A stretch of DNA of 53,963 nt, taken from positions 1 through 53,963 of the forward strand of contig JAAWCI010000063.1 in assembly GCA_022793145.1 (NCBI GenBank). The letters run 5' to 3'. The position numbers were made by a program, and so were the translations under genes. The notes below the pieces were generated by a model. The model was given only the letters and a program-made list of their open reading frames with translations. It was not told the origin of the DNA and made no database searches. Of this stretch, positions 15,787 through 23,417 are shown one piece after another; within the stretch, counting starts at the first letter, position 1, and each line of letters starts with the position of its first letter. The stretch is from Bacilli bacterium (GTDB lineage Bacteria; Bacillota_I; Bacilli_A; RF39; UBA660).

Positions 15787-16977
15787 TGTAGATTCAGTAA
15801 AGCTTATATCTAATGCATCCACTTCTTGGAAAATTCCTTGCATTCCATGTTGCAATTGCTCTAATTGTGCTTCGGCAACAACAGCACGGTTTCTATAATT
15901 GTATTTTTTATCTTTTTCAGCTTCAAGCTGATCACTTAACTCTTGATTTGTACATCTCAATTCTGCAATTTCTTGTCTCAATTCTCTTTCTATTACAGTC
16001 TCATCAGCGAGTGTTCTACTACGACTAGTAGTTTCAACAGCTTGAGTAGTTAATGCAAGCTTTTCCTCTGTCAAAGCAGTTATTTTCGCCTCTAAGTCTT
16101 TTTTTTCAGAAGTAGCCGAAGCAAGTTGATCTTTTAATCCACCATTTTCAAGTTTCAGTCTTCTAAGAAGATCTTCTAAATCTTTATTTAATTTTTTTAG
16201 AGTTTCATTATTAGAACCCAGTTGCTCATTTTGATCTAATAGTCTAGTACAATAGCGTTGCATAGAATCTAAATGATGTAGAAGTTCTTCGCTTACAATG
16301 CCACCAATAGCCGTGGGAAGTGTTGCTGGGTTATAAATAGTTGGTTGGATTTGTGCAGCTTCAACAGAAGCTGATTCTTGTTTAGCTACAGAAGATTTAT
16401 GGTCACTTGTAGTTGTTCTTTTCTTTTTCTTTTTTTTCTCTTCTGTTGTTTTAGGAGTAGTAGGATCATATAATGGTTTTAAAGTTCCAGAGCTAGCTAA
16501 TGTTGAAATAATACCTAGTGTAGAATTGTCTTCAAGCTGTGGCTCTTTTAACCCTCCTTCTTTTTTTATTTGTTCTAAATATTGTTCATACTTTCCGATT
16601 TCGGCAACTTTTTGAAATACAAAAGGAGCAGGGATTTGATAATCTTCAGCAATAAGACGAACATTTTTCTTGAATTTTGTATAATCCATGATAAACTGTC
16701 CATTATCAGGAATAAAAATGTTAATTTTTAATAAAGTAGCAAGCTCTTTATCTTTGGGACTAGAAGAACTCGAAGGAATATTATATTGAATAAATAATTG
16801 TTCTAGTATATTGGTTTTTTCCTTAGGTGTTTTAGCATTACTTAATTCATTTGCATTTTCTAAACGTATTTTTTTAGCTAACATAAGAGCGTCGTAATAT
16901 TCTTCATAACTTAAAAGGGAAGGAGTTGCTTTTGGTTTTGATAGTTCAGTAATTTTTTTAGCTTCAGAACTGGCCAT
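15772..16977 (-). CDS. hypothetical coiled-coil protein
   Basis: A 401-aa soluble protein of unknown family. Residues 1-150 form a helical region with YEEYYDALMLAKKIRLENA. Residues about 160-210 are a Lys/Ser/Thr-rich linker with a KKKKKKR stretch. Residues about 230-390 form a long coiled coil (RLKLENGGLKDQLASATSE, LTEEKLALTTQ). There is no signal peptide or membrane helix. A sigma-A-like promoter is visible upstream on the minus strand (TTGACT, 18 bp, TATAAT), so expression is probably vegetative despite the adjacent spoIVA. The architecture suggests a scaffolding or cytoskeletal role. Confidence 0.75.
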   Translation of the reverse strand: MASSEAKKITELSKPKATPSLLSYEEYYDALMLAKKIRLENANELSNAKTPKEKTNILEQLFIQYNIPSSSSSPKDKELATLLKINIFIPDNGQFIMDYTKFKKNVRLIAEDYQIPAPFVFQKVAEIGKYEQYLEQIKKEGGLKEPQLEDNSTLGIISTLASSGTLKPLYDPTTPKTTEEKKKKKKRTTTSDHKSSVAKQESASVEAAQIQPTIYNPATLPTAIGGIVSEELLHHLDSMQRYCTRLLDQNEQLGSNNETLKKLNKDLEDLLRRLKLENGGLKDQLASATSEKKDLEAKITALTEEKLALTTQAVETTSRSRTLADETVIERELRQEIAELRCTNQELSDQLEAEKDKKYNYRNRAVVAEAQLEQLQHGMQGIFQEVDALDISFTESTTKRS

Positions 16978-17089
16978 AATATCCCTCCTATTTTCCTATA
17001 CTGATATGATTATAATATAAAAGACTTCTGTTAGTCAATGTTACAGATTAAAAAAAGAAAATTAGTTTTTTAGAAAAGTGAAAATTTTA

Positions 17090-17118
17090 TTGACAAATTG
17101 CATAAACTATCATATAAT
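17090..17118 (+). promoter_or_regulatory. sigma-A promoter of the Asn T-box/tRNA/asnS unit
   Basis: TTGACA (17090-17095), 17 bp, TATAAT (17113-17118). Consensus promoter; transcription should start near 17125. Confidence 0.8.
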
Positions 17119-17124
17119 CTATAT

Positions 17125-17345
17125 GTGCGATGAGAGGGAGAAGTAATAATAATACTGGCAAAAGCGAGTCTGGAATGGTGAAAGCAGATAGTTAAAGGTT
17201 ATTATGAATAACACCCAGGAGCAATTTTTCCGAACAATATTTTAGTAGGTTAAATCGGTTGTAATCCGTTATCATTACATAGAGAGATCATTTATGATAA
17301 TTTGGGTGGCACCGCGGAATAGATTCGTCCCATATAGGACGAAAA
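17125..17345 (+). promoter_or_regulatory. T-box riboswitch, specifier AAC (Asn)
   Basis: A T-box leader that senses uncharged tRNA-Asn. Stem I shows the AGTAAT specifier-loop strand, the distal GGAATGGTGAAAGCAG region, and GAATAACA with specifier AAC at 17210-17212 at the same distance from GAGCAA as in known T-boxes. The T-box sequence GGGTGGCACCGCGG is at 17304-17317; its TGGC can pair with the GCCA tail of the tRNAs encoded just downstream. A 7-bp hairpin (TTCGTCC/GGACGAA) sits where the terminator should be, but it is followed by AAAATG and not by a T run. Confidence 0.9.
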
Positions 17346-17353
17346 ATGAAACT

Positions 17354-17429
17354 GCTCAATTAGCTCAGTTGGTAGAGCATCCGGCTGTTAACCGGCAGGT
17401 CGTAGGTCCGAGTCCTACATTGAGCGCCA
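17354..17429 (+). tRNA. tRNA-Asn (GTT), first copy
   Basis: A 76-nt cloverleaf with CCA encoded. Acceptor arms are GCTCAAT and ATTGAGC, discriminator G, D arm GCTC/GAGC with GG at 18-19, and anticodon loop CTGTTAA (GTT, Asn). The T stem is GTAGG/CCTAC and the loop is TCCGAGT. Position 55 is therefore C in place of the almost universal T of TTC, and 27-43 is a T-C mismatch. It differs from the next tRNA only in three acceptor-stem base pairs. Confidence 0.93.
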
Positions 17430-17435
17430 TATGAT

Positions 17436-17511
17436 GCCTGATTAGCTCAGTTGGTAGAGCATCCGGCTGTTAACCGGCAGGTCGTAGGTCCGAGTCCTAC
17501 ATCAGGCGCCA
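17436..17511 (+). tRNA. tRNA-Asn (GTT), second copy
   Basis: A 76-nt cloverleaf identical to the previous tRNA from position 8 to 65, including the TCCGAGT T-loop with C55. The acceptor stem is GCCTGAT/ATCAGGC instead of GCTCAAT/ATTGAGC: pairs 3-70, 4-69 and 5-68 all changed with compensation. CCA is encoded. Only six bases separate the two genes, so they must be cut from one precursor. Confidence 0.93.
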
Positions 17512-17526
17512 GTTTTGATAATTAAT

Positions 17527-17556
17527 AAGTCCTAGTATAATAGGGCTTATTTTTAT
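17527..17556 (+). terminator. terminator or attenuator between the tRNAs and asnS
   Basis: AAGTCCTA and TAGGGCTT pair (one G-T) and are followed by a T-rich tract. It would limit read-through from the tRNAs to asnS. The loop happens to contain TATAAT (17536-17541), so a separate asnS promoter is an alternative, though no -35 at 16-18 bp is seen. Confidence 0.6.
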
Positions 17557-17577
17557 TTTATGAAAAGGAGAGATAAC

Positions 17578-18948
17578 ATGGATGTAAAAGAGTTATATAA
17601 AAAAATTGAAGAATACAAAGGCAAAGAAGTAACATTGCAAGGATGGATTCGCAATCATAGAAAGCAAAAGGATTTTGGCTTTTTAGATTTTTCAGATGGA
17701 ACTTGTTTTAAAACTGTTCAAATTGTGTATGATAGTTCTTTAAAAGATTTTGAAGAAATAGCAAAAATATCAGTTGGAAGTGCGGTAACAGTAGTAGGTA
17801 TTGTTAAAGATTCAGAGGGAAAACAGGATTTTGAACTTCAATTAACTTCAATTAAATTAGAAGGTGCTTGTCCAGAAGATTATCCTATTCAGCCAAAAAG
17901 ACATACAAGAGAGTTTTTAAGAGAAGTTGCTTATTTAAGACCAAGAACCAATTTATTTGGTGCTGTATTTCGAGTAAGGAGTGTTGCAGCATATGCAATT
18001 CATAAGTACTTTCAGGATAATGGCTACGTTTATTTTCATGCACCAATTATTACAGCAAGTGACTGTGAAGGTGCAGGAGAGATGTTCCAATTAACAACTT
18101 TAGATTTAGAAAAAGTGGCAAAATCGGGAAGTGTGGATTATAGTAAAGATTTCTTTGGAAAGCAAACGGCATTAACTGTAAGTGGACAACTTCAAGCAGA
18201 AACATTCGCTCTTACTTATAAAAAAACTTATACTTTTGGACCGACATTTAGAGCTGAAAATTCAAATACAAAAACACATGCTTCAGAATTTTGGATGATT
18301 GAACCAGAAATTGCATTCTGTGATTTAGAAGGTGATATGGACATCATGGAAGGAATGTTAAAGTATGTTGTAAAATATGTACTTGATAATTGCCCAGATG
18401 AAATGAAATTTTTTGATCAATTTGTAGAAAATGGTTTAATAGAAAAATTAGAGAAATTAGTAAATAGTCATTTCACAAGAATTGATCATGAGGAAGTTAT
18501 TAAAATATTAAAAGAGGCAGATGTGAAATGGGAATTTGCTCCCGAATATGGAGAAGATATTGCCAAAGAACATGAAAAATATATTACAGAATATTTTCAT
18601 GGACCTGTATTTATTAAAAACTGGCCAAAAGATATTAAAGCGTTTTATATGAAACTAAATGAAGATGGAAAAACAGTGGCTGCAGTAGACTTAGAAGTCC
18701 CAGGCGCAGGAGAACTTATGGGTGGATCTCAAAGAGAAGAAGATTACGAGAAGTTGAAAGAAAGAATGAAAGACATGAATGTTGGTGAAGAAGGACTTGA
18801 TTGGTATTTGAACTTGAGAAGATATGGTGGATGTGTTCATTCAGGATTTGGTATGGGCTTTGAAAGATTATTAATTTATCTAACTGGTGTGGATAATATT
18901 AGAGATGTGATTCCATATCCAAGAACTCCAAAAAACTGTGAATTTTAA
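17578..18948 (+). CDS. asnS: asparaginyl-tRNA synthetase
   Basis: A 456-aa class IIb synthetase. The OB-fold anticodon-binding domain (about 12-105) is followed by motif 2 (TFGPTFRAENSNTKTHASEF) and motif 3 (GFGMGFERLLIYLTG). The sequence FHAPIITASDCEGAGEMF is typical of AsnRS. It charges tRNA-Asn directly, so Asn charging does not need an amidotransferase here. The start at 17578 follows AAAGGAGA; an ATG at 17560 would contain this site. It is in the same transcription unit as the Asn T-box and both tRNA-Asn genes. Confidence 0.93.
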   Translation: MDVKELYKKIEEYKGKEVTLQGWIRNHRKQKDFGFLDFSDGTCFKTVQIVYDSSLKDFEEIAKISVGSAVTVVGIVKDSEGKQDFELQLTSIKLEGACPEDYPIQPKRHTREFLREVAYLRPRTNLFGAVFRVRSVAAYAIHKYFQDNGYVYFHAPIITASDCEGAGEMFQLTTLDLEKVAKSGSVDYSKDFFGKQTALTVSGQLQAETFALTYKKTYTFGPTFRAENSNTKTHASEFWMIEPEIAFCDLEGDMDIMEGMLKYVVKYVLDNCPDEMKFFDQFVENGLIEKLEKLVNSHFTRIDHEEVIKILKEADVKWEFAPEYGEDIAKEHEKYITEYFHGPVFIKNWPKDIKAFYMKLNEDGKTVAAVDLEVPGAGELMGGSQREEDYEKLKERMKDMNVGEEGLDWYLNLRRYGGCVHSGFGMGFERLLIYLTGVDNIRDVIPYPRTPKNCEF

Positions 18949-18979
18949 AAAAATATGAGAGAGAATCTCATATTTTTTA
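18949..18979. terminator. bidirectional terminator between asnS and the radical SAM gene
   Basis: AAATATGAGA and TCTCATATTT arms with A and T runs on either side, located between the convergent stops. Confidence 0.7.
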
Positions 18980-20332
18980 TAAATGTTTGAAATAGTTTAA
19001 AATATCATTTTCATTATTTACTGGTACAAGTTTTACTTTTTCTTTTCCAGCAATCATAATCGCAGAAACAATTGGATACCAATTGGAAGATTTTAGTTCA
19101 TAACTTGTTGTTTCTTCAATTTGATAAAAAATGATAATATCCTTTTTTTGAAAAGAAGCATAGGTAAGTTCTGTAATGCTTCCAGGACTTGGCTCATGAT
19201 CGAAATACACCATAAAAGTATCACATTTATCGATCAATGCATTTTCCGTTTTAACAACTTCTTCACAAACAGTAGAAGTTAATTTGCCATCACTAGCTTG
19301 CTCATTGTAAAAAGGTCCTAAATATTGATAATGGATTTTATTTTCATTTTCAATGAAACTGTGACTATTAAAATCCGTAAAATCTTTTTCATTTCCTATT
19401 AAAGTAGTTCTAAAATCATTTTTTAAAGTGAACTCAATTTCATTAATCATTTCTTTTTTGAAGCGAGAAGCAAAATAAAGCATGGGAACGAAAGAATCAA
19501 GCTTTATTTCCTCTAATTGATAACTTACAAACTTATTTCCGTAGTATACTAAATCAAATAGACCATATTCCACTTTTTTCCATGAAAAATAAATTTCTTT
19601 ATTTTGTTTTGATTTCCAAGAAAAAGTATCATAGGCTTCTCCTAAATATTCAAAATTTTGATTTAAAATATCAGCTATCATTTGTCTATCACTTTTTGGA
19701 ATCGCATTTTTTATAATCCATTCAGATAAAGGATTATCCACTTTATTTGTTTTTGTATTTACATTTAATAATTTTAAAGAAAACGTTTCAATATTAGGAT
19801 ATTTTTGACTAAAAAGATTGATTTCATCAACAAAAGAATTTAAATTATCTTTTAAAAGAACATAGTTTAATCTTATTCTGGCATTCTTAAAAGCTTTAGT
19901 TTCAAAATAGTTGTGATCATAACCTAAGACCTTTCTATCTAAATCATTATCAATACTAGTTGTTGTTATTTCAAACATCCAATTATGATTTTTAAATAAC
20001 TCATATTTATCCCTTTCTTCAGGACGAAAAATGTTTCCTGAGGTTAAAACTCGTTTGATGGGAATGTTATAATCATCAAACATTTCAACAATTGTTTTTA
20101 ATTTCTGATAAGAATGCTTTGTAGGTTCTCCATTGCCACCAATTGTAACATAGTGAAACTTATATCCTAATTTTTTCATTTGGCCAACATAAAGACTTAA
20201 TTTATGAATATCATCTTCTACTTTAGGCCAAGTTGTGATTTTTGCTGTACAATAAGGACAATTTTTATCACATAAAAAGTCACTTAATATAATTTCTAAT
20301 TCTTTGAATTTTTTTTCATTTTTAATAATCAT
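18977..20332 (-). CDS. radical SAM enzyme fused to a nucleoside 2-deoxyribosyltransferase-like domain
   Basis: A 451-aa two-domain protein. The N-terminal domain has the radical SAM cluster motif CDKNCPYC (Cys21, Cys25, Cys28) and a GGNGEPT motif (65-71) typical of SAM binding. The C-terminal 115 residues (from about 337) look like a nucleoside 2-deoxyribosyltransferase: YLGPFYNEQAS, then CDTFMVYFDHEPSPGSITE with the SPG(S/T)..E signature, then KDIIIFYQ. Such domains cleave or exchange N-glycosidic bonds. The fusion suggests radical chemistry on a nucleoside or nucleobase, but no reaction can be assigned. It is the last gene of a four-gene leftward operon with a PnuC-like transporter. Confidence 0.8.
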   Translation of the reverse strand: MIIKNEKKFKELEIILSDFLCDKNCPYCTAKITTWPKVEDDIHKLSLYVGQMKKLGYKFHYVTIGGNGEPTKHSYQKLKTIVEMFDDYNIPIKRVLTSGNIFRPEERDKYELFKNHNWMFEITTTSIDNDLDRKVLGYDHNYFETKAFKNARIRLNYVLLKDNLNSFVDEINLFSQKYPNIETFSLKLLNVNTKTNKVDNPLSEWIIKNAIPKSDRQMIADILNQNFEYLGEAYDTFSWKSKQNKEIYFSWKKVEYGLFDLVYYGNKFVSYQLEEIKLDSFVPMLYFASRFKKEMINEIEFTLKNDFRTTLIGNEKDFTDFNSHSFIENENKIHYQYLGPFYNEQASDGKLTSTVCEEVVKTENALIDKCDTFMVYFDHEPSPGSITELTYASFQKKDIIIFYQIEETTSYELKSSNWYPIVSAIMIAGKEKVKLVPVNNENDILNYFKHL

Positions 20333-20341
20333 AAAACCATC

Positions 20342-20977
20342 CTATCTAAATAGTGAAACAAACAACTCAATTTTAAATTTATTTTTTTGAGTTGTATTTT
20401 TCAATTGAATATAATTTTTTAAAGAGTTTAAAAAGTCGTATAAAAGCCAGTTTTCAAATTCTTCTAAATTTTTCTTTAGAAAATTTTCATAAATAATATT
20501 GAGAAATATCCAATCTTTGATTTTGTATTGGAATAATAGTTCGAAAATCATATTAAGAATTTTAATAGAAGCAATTTTTTTCCCTTTTACGAATCTTCGA
20601 AATTGATAAATCATATCTTCATTCCATTTGTACTGTAACATTTTTTCTCCTAATTCATAATATTGTTGTTCTTCCTTAGTCTGAATTCCTTTTTCTTGAA
20701 GAGTGTCTTCTAAAAATCTTCTAACTTCATTCATTACAAAAATAGAATATTGAGCATGTAATAATAATTGATATGGAGTATTATGGGTAATACATTTTAT
20801 AAGCTGTTCTATTTGTTTATAATTAAAATTGTGTTTGATTTGTGCTAGAAATTGTATATAAGTATTTAAGCAATTTGTTTTAATAGTATACCCATATAGA
20901 AACAGTAATTGTTCAATTTCAGTTTGTTGATACCCTGCTTGCATTAATTTTTCATATTCATTCATTAACAAATCCAT
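20342..20977 (-). CDS. hypothetical helical protein
   Basis: A 211-aa, predicted all-helical, soluble protein rich in Leu, Gln, Tyr and Lys. The start at 20977 is supported by AAGGAAG nine bases upstream on the minus strand; a longer frame begins at 21016. It overlaps the end of the PnuC-like gene by 20 bp and ends nine bases before the radical SAM gene. I see no motif and do not recognise the family. The tight operon suggests it works with the neighbouring transporter and radical SAM protein. Confidence 0.7.
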   Translation of the reverse strand: MDLLMNEYEKLMQAGYQQTEIEQLLFLYGYTIKTNCLNTYIQFLAQIKHNFNYKQIEQLIKCITHNTPYQLLLHAQYSIFVMNEVRRFLEDTLQEKGIQTKEEQQYYELGEKMLQYKWNEDMIYQFRRFVKGKKIASIKILNMIFELLFQYKIKDWIFLNIIYENFLKKNLEEFENWLLYDFLNSLKNYIQLKNTTQKNKFKIELFVSLFR

Positions 20978-21542
20978 TTTTTTTTGCTTCCTTATGCCAT
21001 GTATACCAGGTTCCAATCGCTAGGAAAATCCAAATAATATTGAGACTCATTAGCCAAAAACCGCGATCTGGTAACATGTAATAAATATATGCCATTAAAA
21101 TGTCATCAATAAGCCAATAAAACCATGCATCTACACGTTTGAAGGCCATCATTAATGTAGCGGTAAATCCCATACCTGTTGTAACTGCATCTAATAATGG
21201 AGATGGGTCATCAGTATGACTTAACCAGAAAAACATTCCAATACTAATCATTAAAAACATGAAAAAGTAAAAGCAGCGTTCTTTTAAATTGGTATAACGA
21301 ATTTTATTTTCACTACCAAAAATTTTTTTAGAGATAAAAGTAGAATACCAAGTAAGAAGTCCTAACAATCCAAATATGACATAGATAAGATTCTCTACAA
21401 CATCTCCATAAAGTTTTGCGCAAAAAGAAAATATGGTCAAAGTAATAATGTTTAACATATAAAATATCCAGTTTTCTTTTTTGTTAAACATAATTAAAAT
21501 ACTTTGTATTAAGCCACAAAAAGCACTAAAAATTTCTAGCAT
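20958..21542 (-). CDS. PnuC-like nicotinamide riboside/nucleoside transporter
   Basis: A 194-aa integral membrane protein with about seven hydrophobic segments. The PnuC region DAVTTGMGFTATLMMAFKRV followed by DAWFYWLIDDILM is recognisable, as is the C-terminal IWIFLAIGTWYTWHKEAKK. PnuC proteins are facilitators for nicotinamide riboside and related vitamins. The conserved Asn of the W..W...N motif appears as Asp here, so the substrate may differ. The ATG overlaps the upstream stop by seven bases. The family assignment is good; the substrate is not known. Confidence 0.75.
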   Translation of the reverse strand: MLEIFSAFCGLIQSILIMFNKKENWIFYMLNIITLTIFSFCAKLYGDVVENLIYVIFGLLGLLTWYSTFISKKIFGSENKIRYTNLKERCFYFFMFLMISIGMFFWLSHTDDPSPLLDAVTTGMGFTATLMMAFKRVDAWFYWLIDDILMAYIYYMLPDRGFWLMSLNIIWIFLAIGTWYTWHKEAKKNGFVNE

Positions 21543-22402
21543 AATGAGTCACCTCTATAAATTTTCTGTTTTTCTCCCTTGGATGGATTTACTAATCCTT
21601 CAAATAAAGGATAATAGCTTTCTATAAAACTTTTAGCTACTAATTGAATAAAGGCTTTCACTTGCTCTTCTGTAAAAACATGTAAGTTTCCTTTTGACTG
21701 ATCTGATTCCTCAATATAACTTTTTGTTTGACGAATAACAGAAGTAATATTTTCATAATCAACTTCAGTTATTCCTGGATTATGGAACTGTTTGGAACTT
21801 TCTAATAAGCCATCAGAGTCAAAAGAAATCTTGTAGTATTCTAATAATAAACGATTCATAACTGTATAATCTTGGTAAATACTAACATTGCTATCGTGAG
21901 ACCAAACATCTTCTTGTTTTTCTATTTTCCCACTTTTTTTTAGGAACATAAAATGAAGTTGGTCTGCGTAGTCAGTATGATTGAGATTTTGATCTAGTAG
22001 ATCAAATGCTGCACAAAATAAATCATTGAAAAATAATTTATCTGTAAACAAATGATAGAAATAACCAAGTGCACTAAAATCTTGAGCTAACAAGTTTTGA
22101 TATTTTGCCAAGAAAGCTTGTAAATTTGGAACTTGAATGCAGAGTCTATAATCTTCTTTGTCACGAAAATGTGTTGCTATTTTTTCTTCTTGTATCAATT
22201 TTTGGAATTCTCGTTTCCAAGTTTTTCGTTCTTCTTCTGATAAGCCTTCTGGAATCTCCTTTTTTAATTTTGTAGAATCAACGATTAAATTTCCAAGTAA
22301 GAAAAGATTTCTTTCTTCTTCTTTTAAAGTGATTCCACATTTTTGTTCTAATTCTGTTAGAAATTGTTCACCAGCAATGTGATGAATTACGAATGACGCC
22401 AT
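21536..22402 (-). CDS. putative zinc-dependent phospholipase C-like hydrolase
   Basis: A 288-aa protein, first gene of the leftward operon. Candidate metal ligands are FVIHHIAGEQ at the N-terminus, LLGNLIVDSTK, ATHFRD and the GYFYHLFTDKLFF segment. The His/Asp order resembles the zinc-dependent phospholipase C/S1-P1-type fold often annotated in small bacterial proteins. The family call is tentative. AAAGGAGG precedes the start. Transcription comes from the leftward promoter formed by the inverted repeat at 22429-22461. Confidence 0.6.
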   Translation of the reverse strand: MASFVIHHIAGEQFLTELEQKCGITLKEEERNLFLLGNLIVDSTKLKKEIPEGLSEEERKTWKREFQKLIQEEKIATHFRDKEDYRLCIQVPNLQAFLAKYQNLLAQDFSALGYFYHLFTDKLFFNDLFCAAFDLLDQNLNHTDYADQLHFMFLKKSGKIEKQEDVWSHDSNVSIYQDYTVMNRLLLEYYKISFDSDGLLESSKQFHNPGITEVDYENITSVIRQTKSYIEESDQSKGNLHVFTEEQVKAFIQLVAKSFIESYYPLFEGLVNPSKGEKQKIYRGDSLC

Positions 22403-22428
22403 AAAATACCTCCTTTGTCATTTTGCAC

Positions 22429-22461
22429 TTGTATTATAAGAAAAAAGGAGGTATAATACAA
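22429..22461. promoter_or_regulatory. inverted repeat encoding two overlapping face-to-face promoters
   Basis: TTGTATTATA (22429-22438) and TATAATACAA (22452-22461) are perfect 10-bp inverted arms, 13 bp apart. On the plus strand TTGTAT, 17 bp, TATAAT forms a promoter for the LysR gene; on the minus strand the same bases read TTGTAT, 17 bp, TATAAT for the operon starting at 22402. Each arm is the -35 of one promoter and the -10 of the other. It may also be a LysR-binding site. Confidence 0.6.
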
Positions 22462-22514
22462 ATACTTTTTTGATATGTCAAATATAACTAGAAGTTATTT
22501 TAAGGAGAATCTGT

Positions 22515-23399
22515 ATGAATATTGATTTAGAATTGTATAGAGTTTTCTATAGTGTTGCTAAAAATAGAAACATAACAAAAGCTTCAATGGAACTTAGAAT
22601 CAGTCAACCAGGTGTTAGTAAAAGCATTAAAAATTTAGAAGGGCAATTAGGCTGCACTTTATTTATTAGAAATAAATATGGGGTTGTTCTCACTGAAGAA
22701 GGGAAAGTTTTTTATGAGCAAATAGAAAAAGCAATGGAATTTATTGAGCATGCAGAAGATGCGATTGCTGAAATGATTAATATGGAAACAGGCGTATTAA
22801 CAATAGGAATTAGCAATACATTAACACAAAAATATTTATTACCATTTATAGAACAGTTTCATAAACTATATCCAAAAATAAAAATAAAAATTATTACAAA
22901 TCCAACATTTTCATTAATTGATAAAGCAAGAAATGGATTATTAGATTTTATTATTTTAAATTTGCCTTATCAAATCCCAAATGATTTTGTAGAGTATCAT
23001 TTAAGAGAAATTCATGATTGTTTTGTGGCCAATCAAAATTTTAAGCATTTAAAAAATAAAAAAATATCTTTGCAAGAATTGAATGACTATCCATTGATTT
23101 TAATATCACAGGGATCTAATACAAGATATTTTTTAGATAAAGTTAGTCTGGAAAATGAAGTAGTATTAAAACCAGAAATGGAGCTAACAAGTCATTCATT
23201 GGTAACACAGTTCACCAAAATTGGATTGGGAATCGGATTTGTGACAAAAGAATACTTAGAAAATGAATTAGAAGATGGAACACTATTTGAAATTCGATTA
23301 AAGGAAAAAATTGAAAGCCGTTATATTGGTTTAATATATATGAAAAACAGGGCGCTTTCTAAAACAGCAAAGAAATTTTTAGAACTTTTACAAAAATAA
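22515..23399 (+). CDS. LysR-family transcriptional regulator
   Basis: A 294-aa LysR-type regulator. The helix-turn-helix region is IDLELYRVFYSVAKNRNITK plus SQPGVSKSIKNLEGQLG; the effector-binding domain covers about 90-290 (GVLTIGISNTLTQKYLLPF, FTKIGLGIGFVT). It is close in sequence to the LysR protein encoded at 7078-7974. It is divergent from the PnuC/radical SAM operon across the double promoter, so that operon is the likely target. AAGGAG precedes the start. Confidence 0.88.
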   Translation: MNIDLELYRVFYSVAKNRNITKASMELRISQPGVSKSIKNLEGQLGCTLFIRNKYGVVLTEEGKVFYEQIEKAMEFIEHAEDAIAEMINMETGVLTIGISNTLTQKYLLPFIEQFHKLYPKIKIKIITNPTFSLIDKARNGLLDFIILNLPYQIPNDFVEYHLREIHDCFVANQNFKHLKNKKISLQELNDYPLILISQGSNTRYFLDKVSLENEVVLKPEMELTSHSLVTQFTKIGLGIGFVTKEYLENELEDGTLFEIRLKEKIESRYIGLIYMKNRALSKTAKKFLELLQK

Positions 23400-23417
23400 T
23401 AAGGGGGGGGTAATAAA

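Noticed and set aside
22403..22428. NAD- or vitamin-sensing riboswitch before the PnuC-like operon
   Set aside because: The leader from the leftward promoter is only about 25 bases, too short for a riboswitch.
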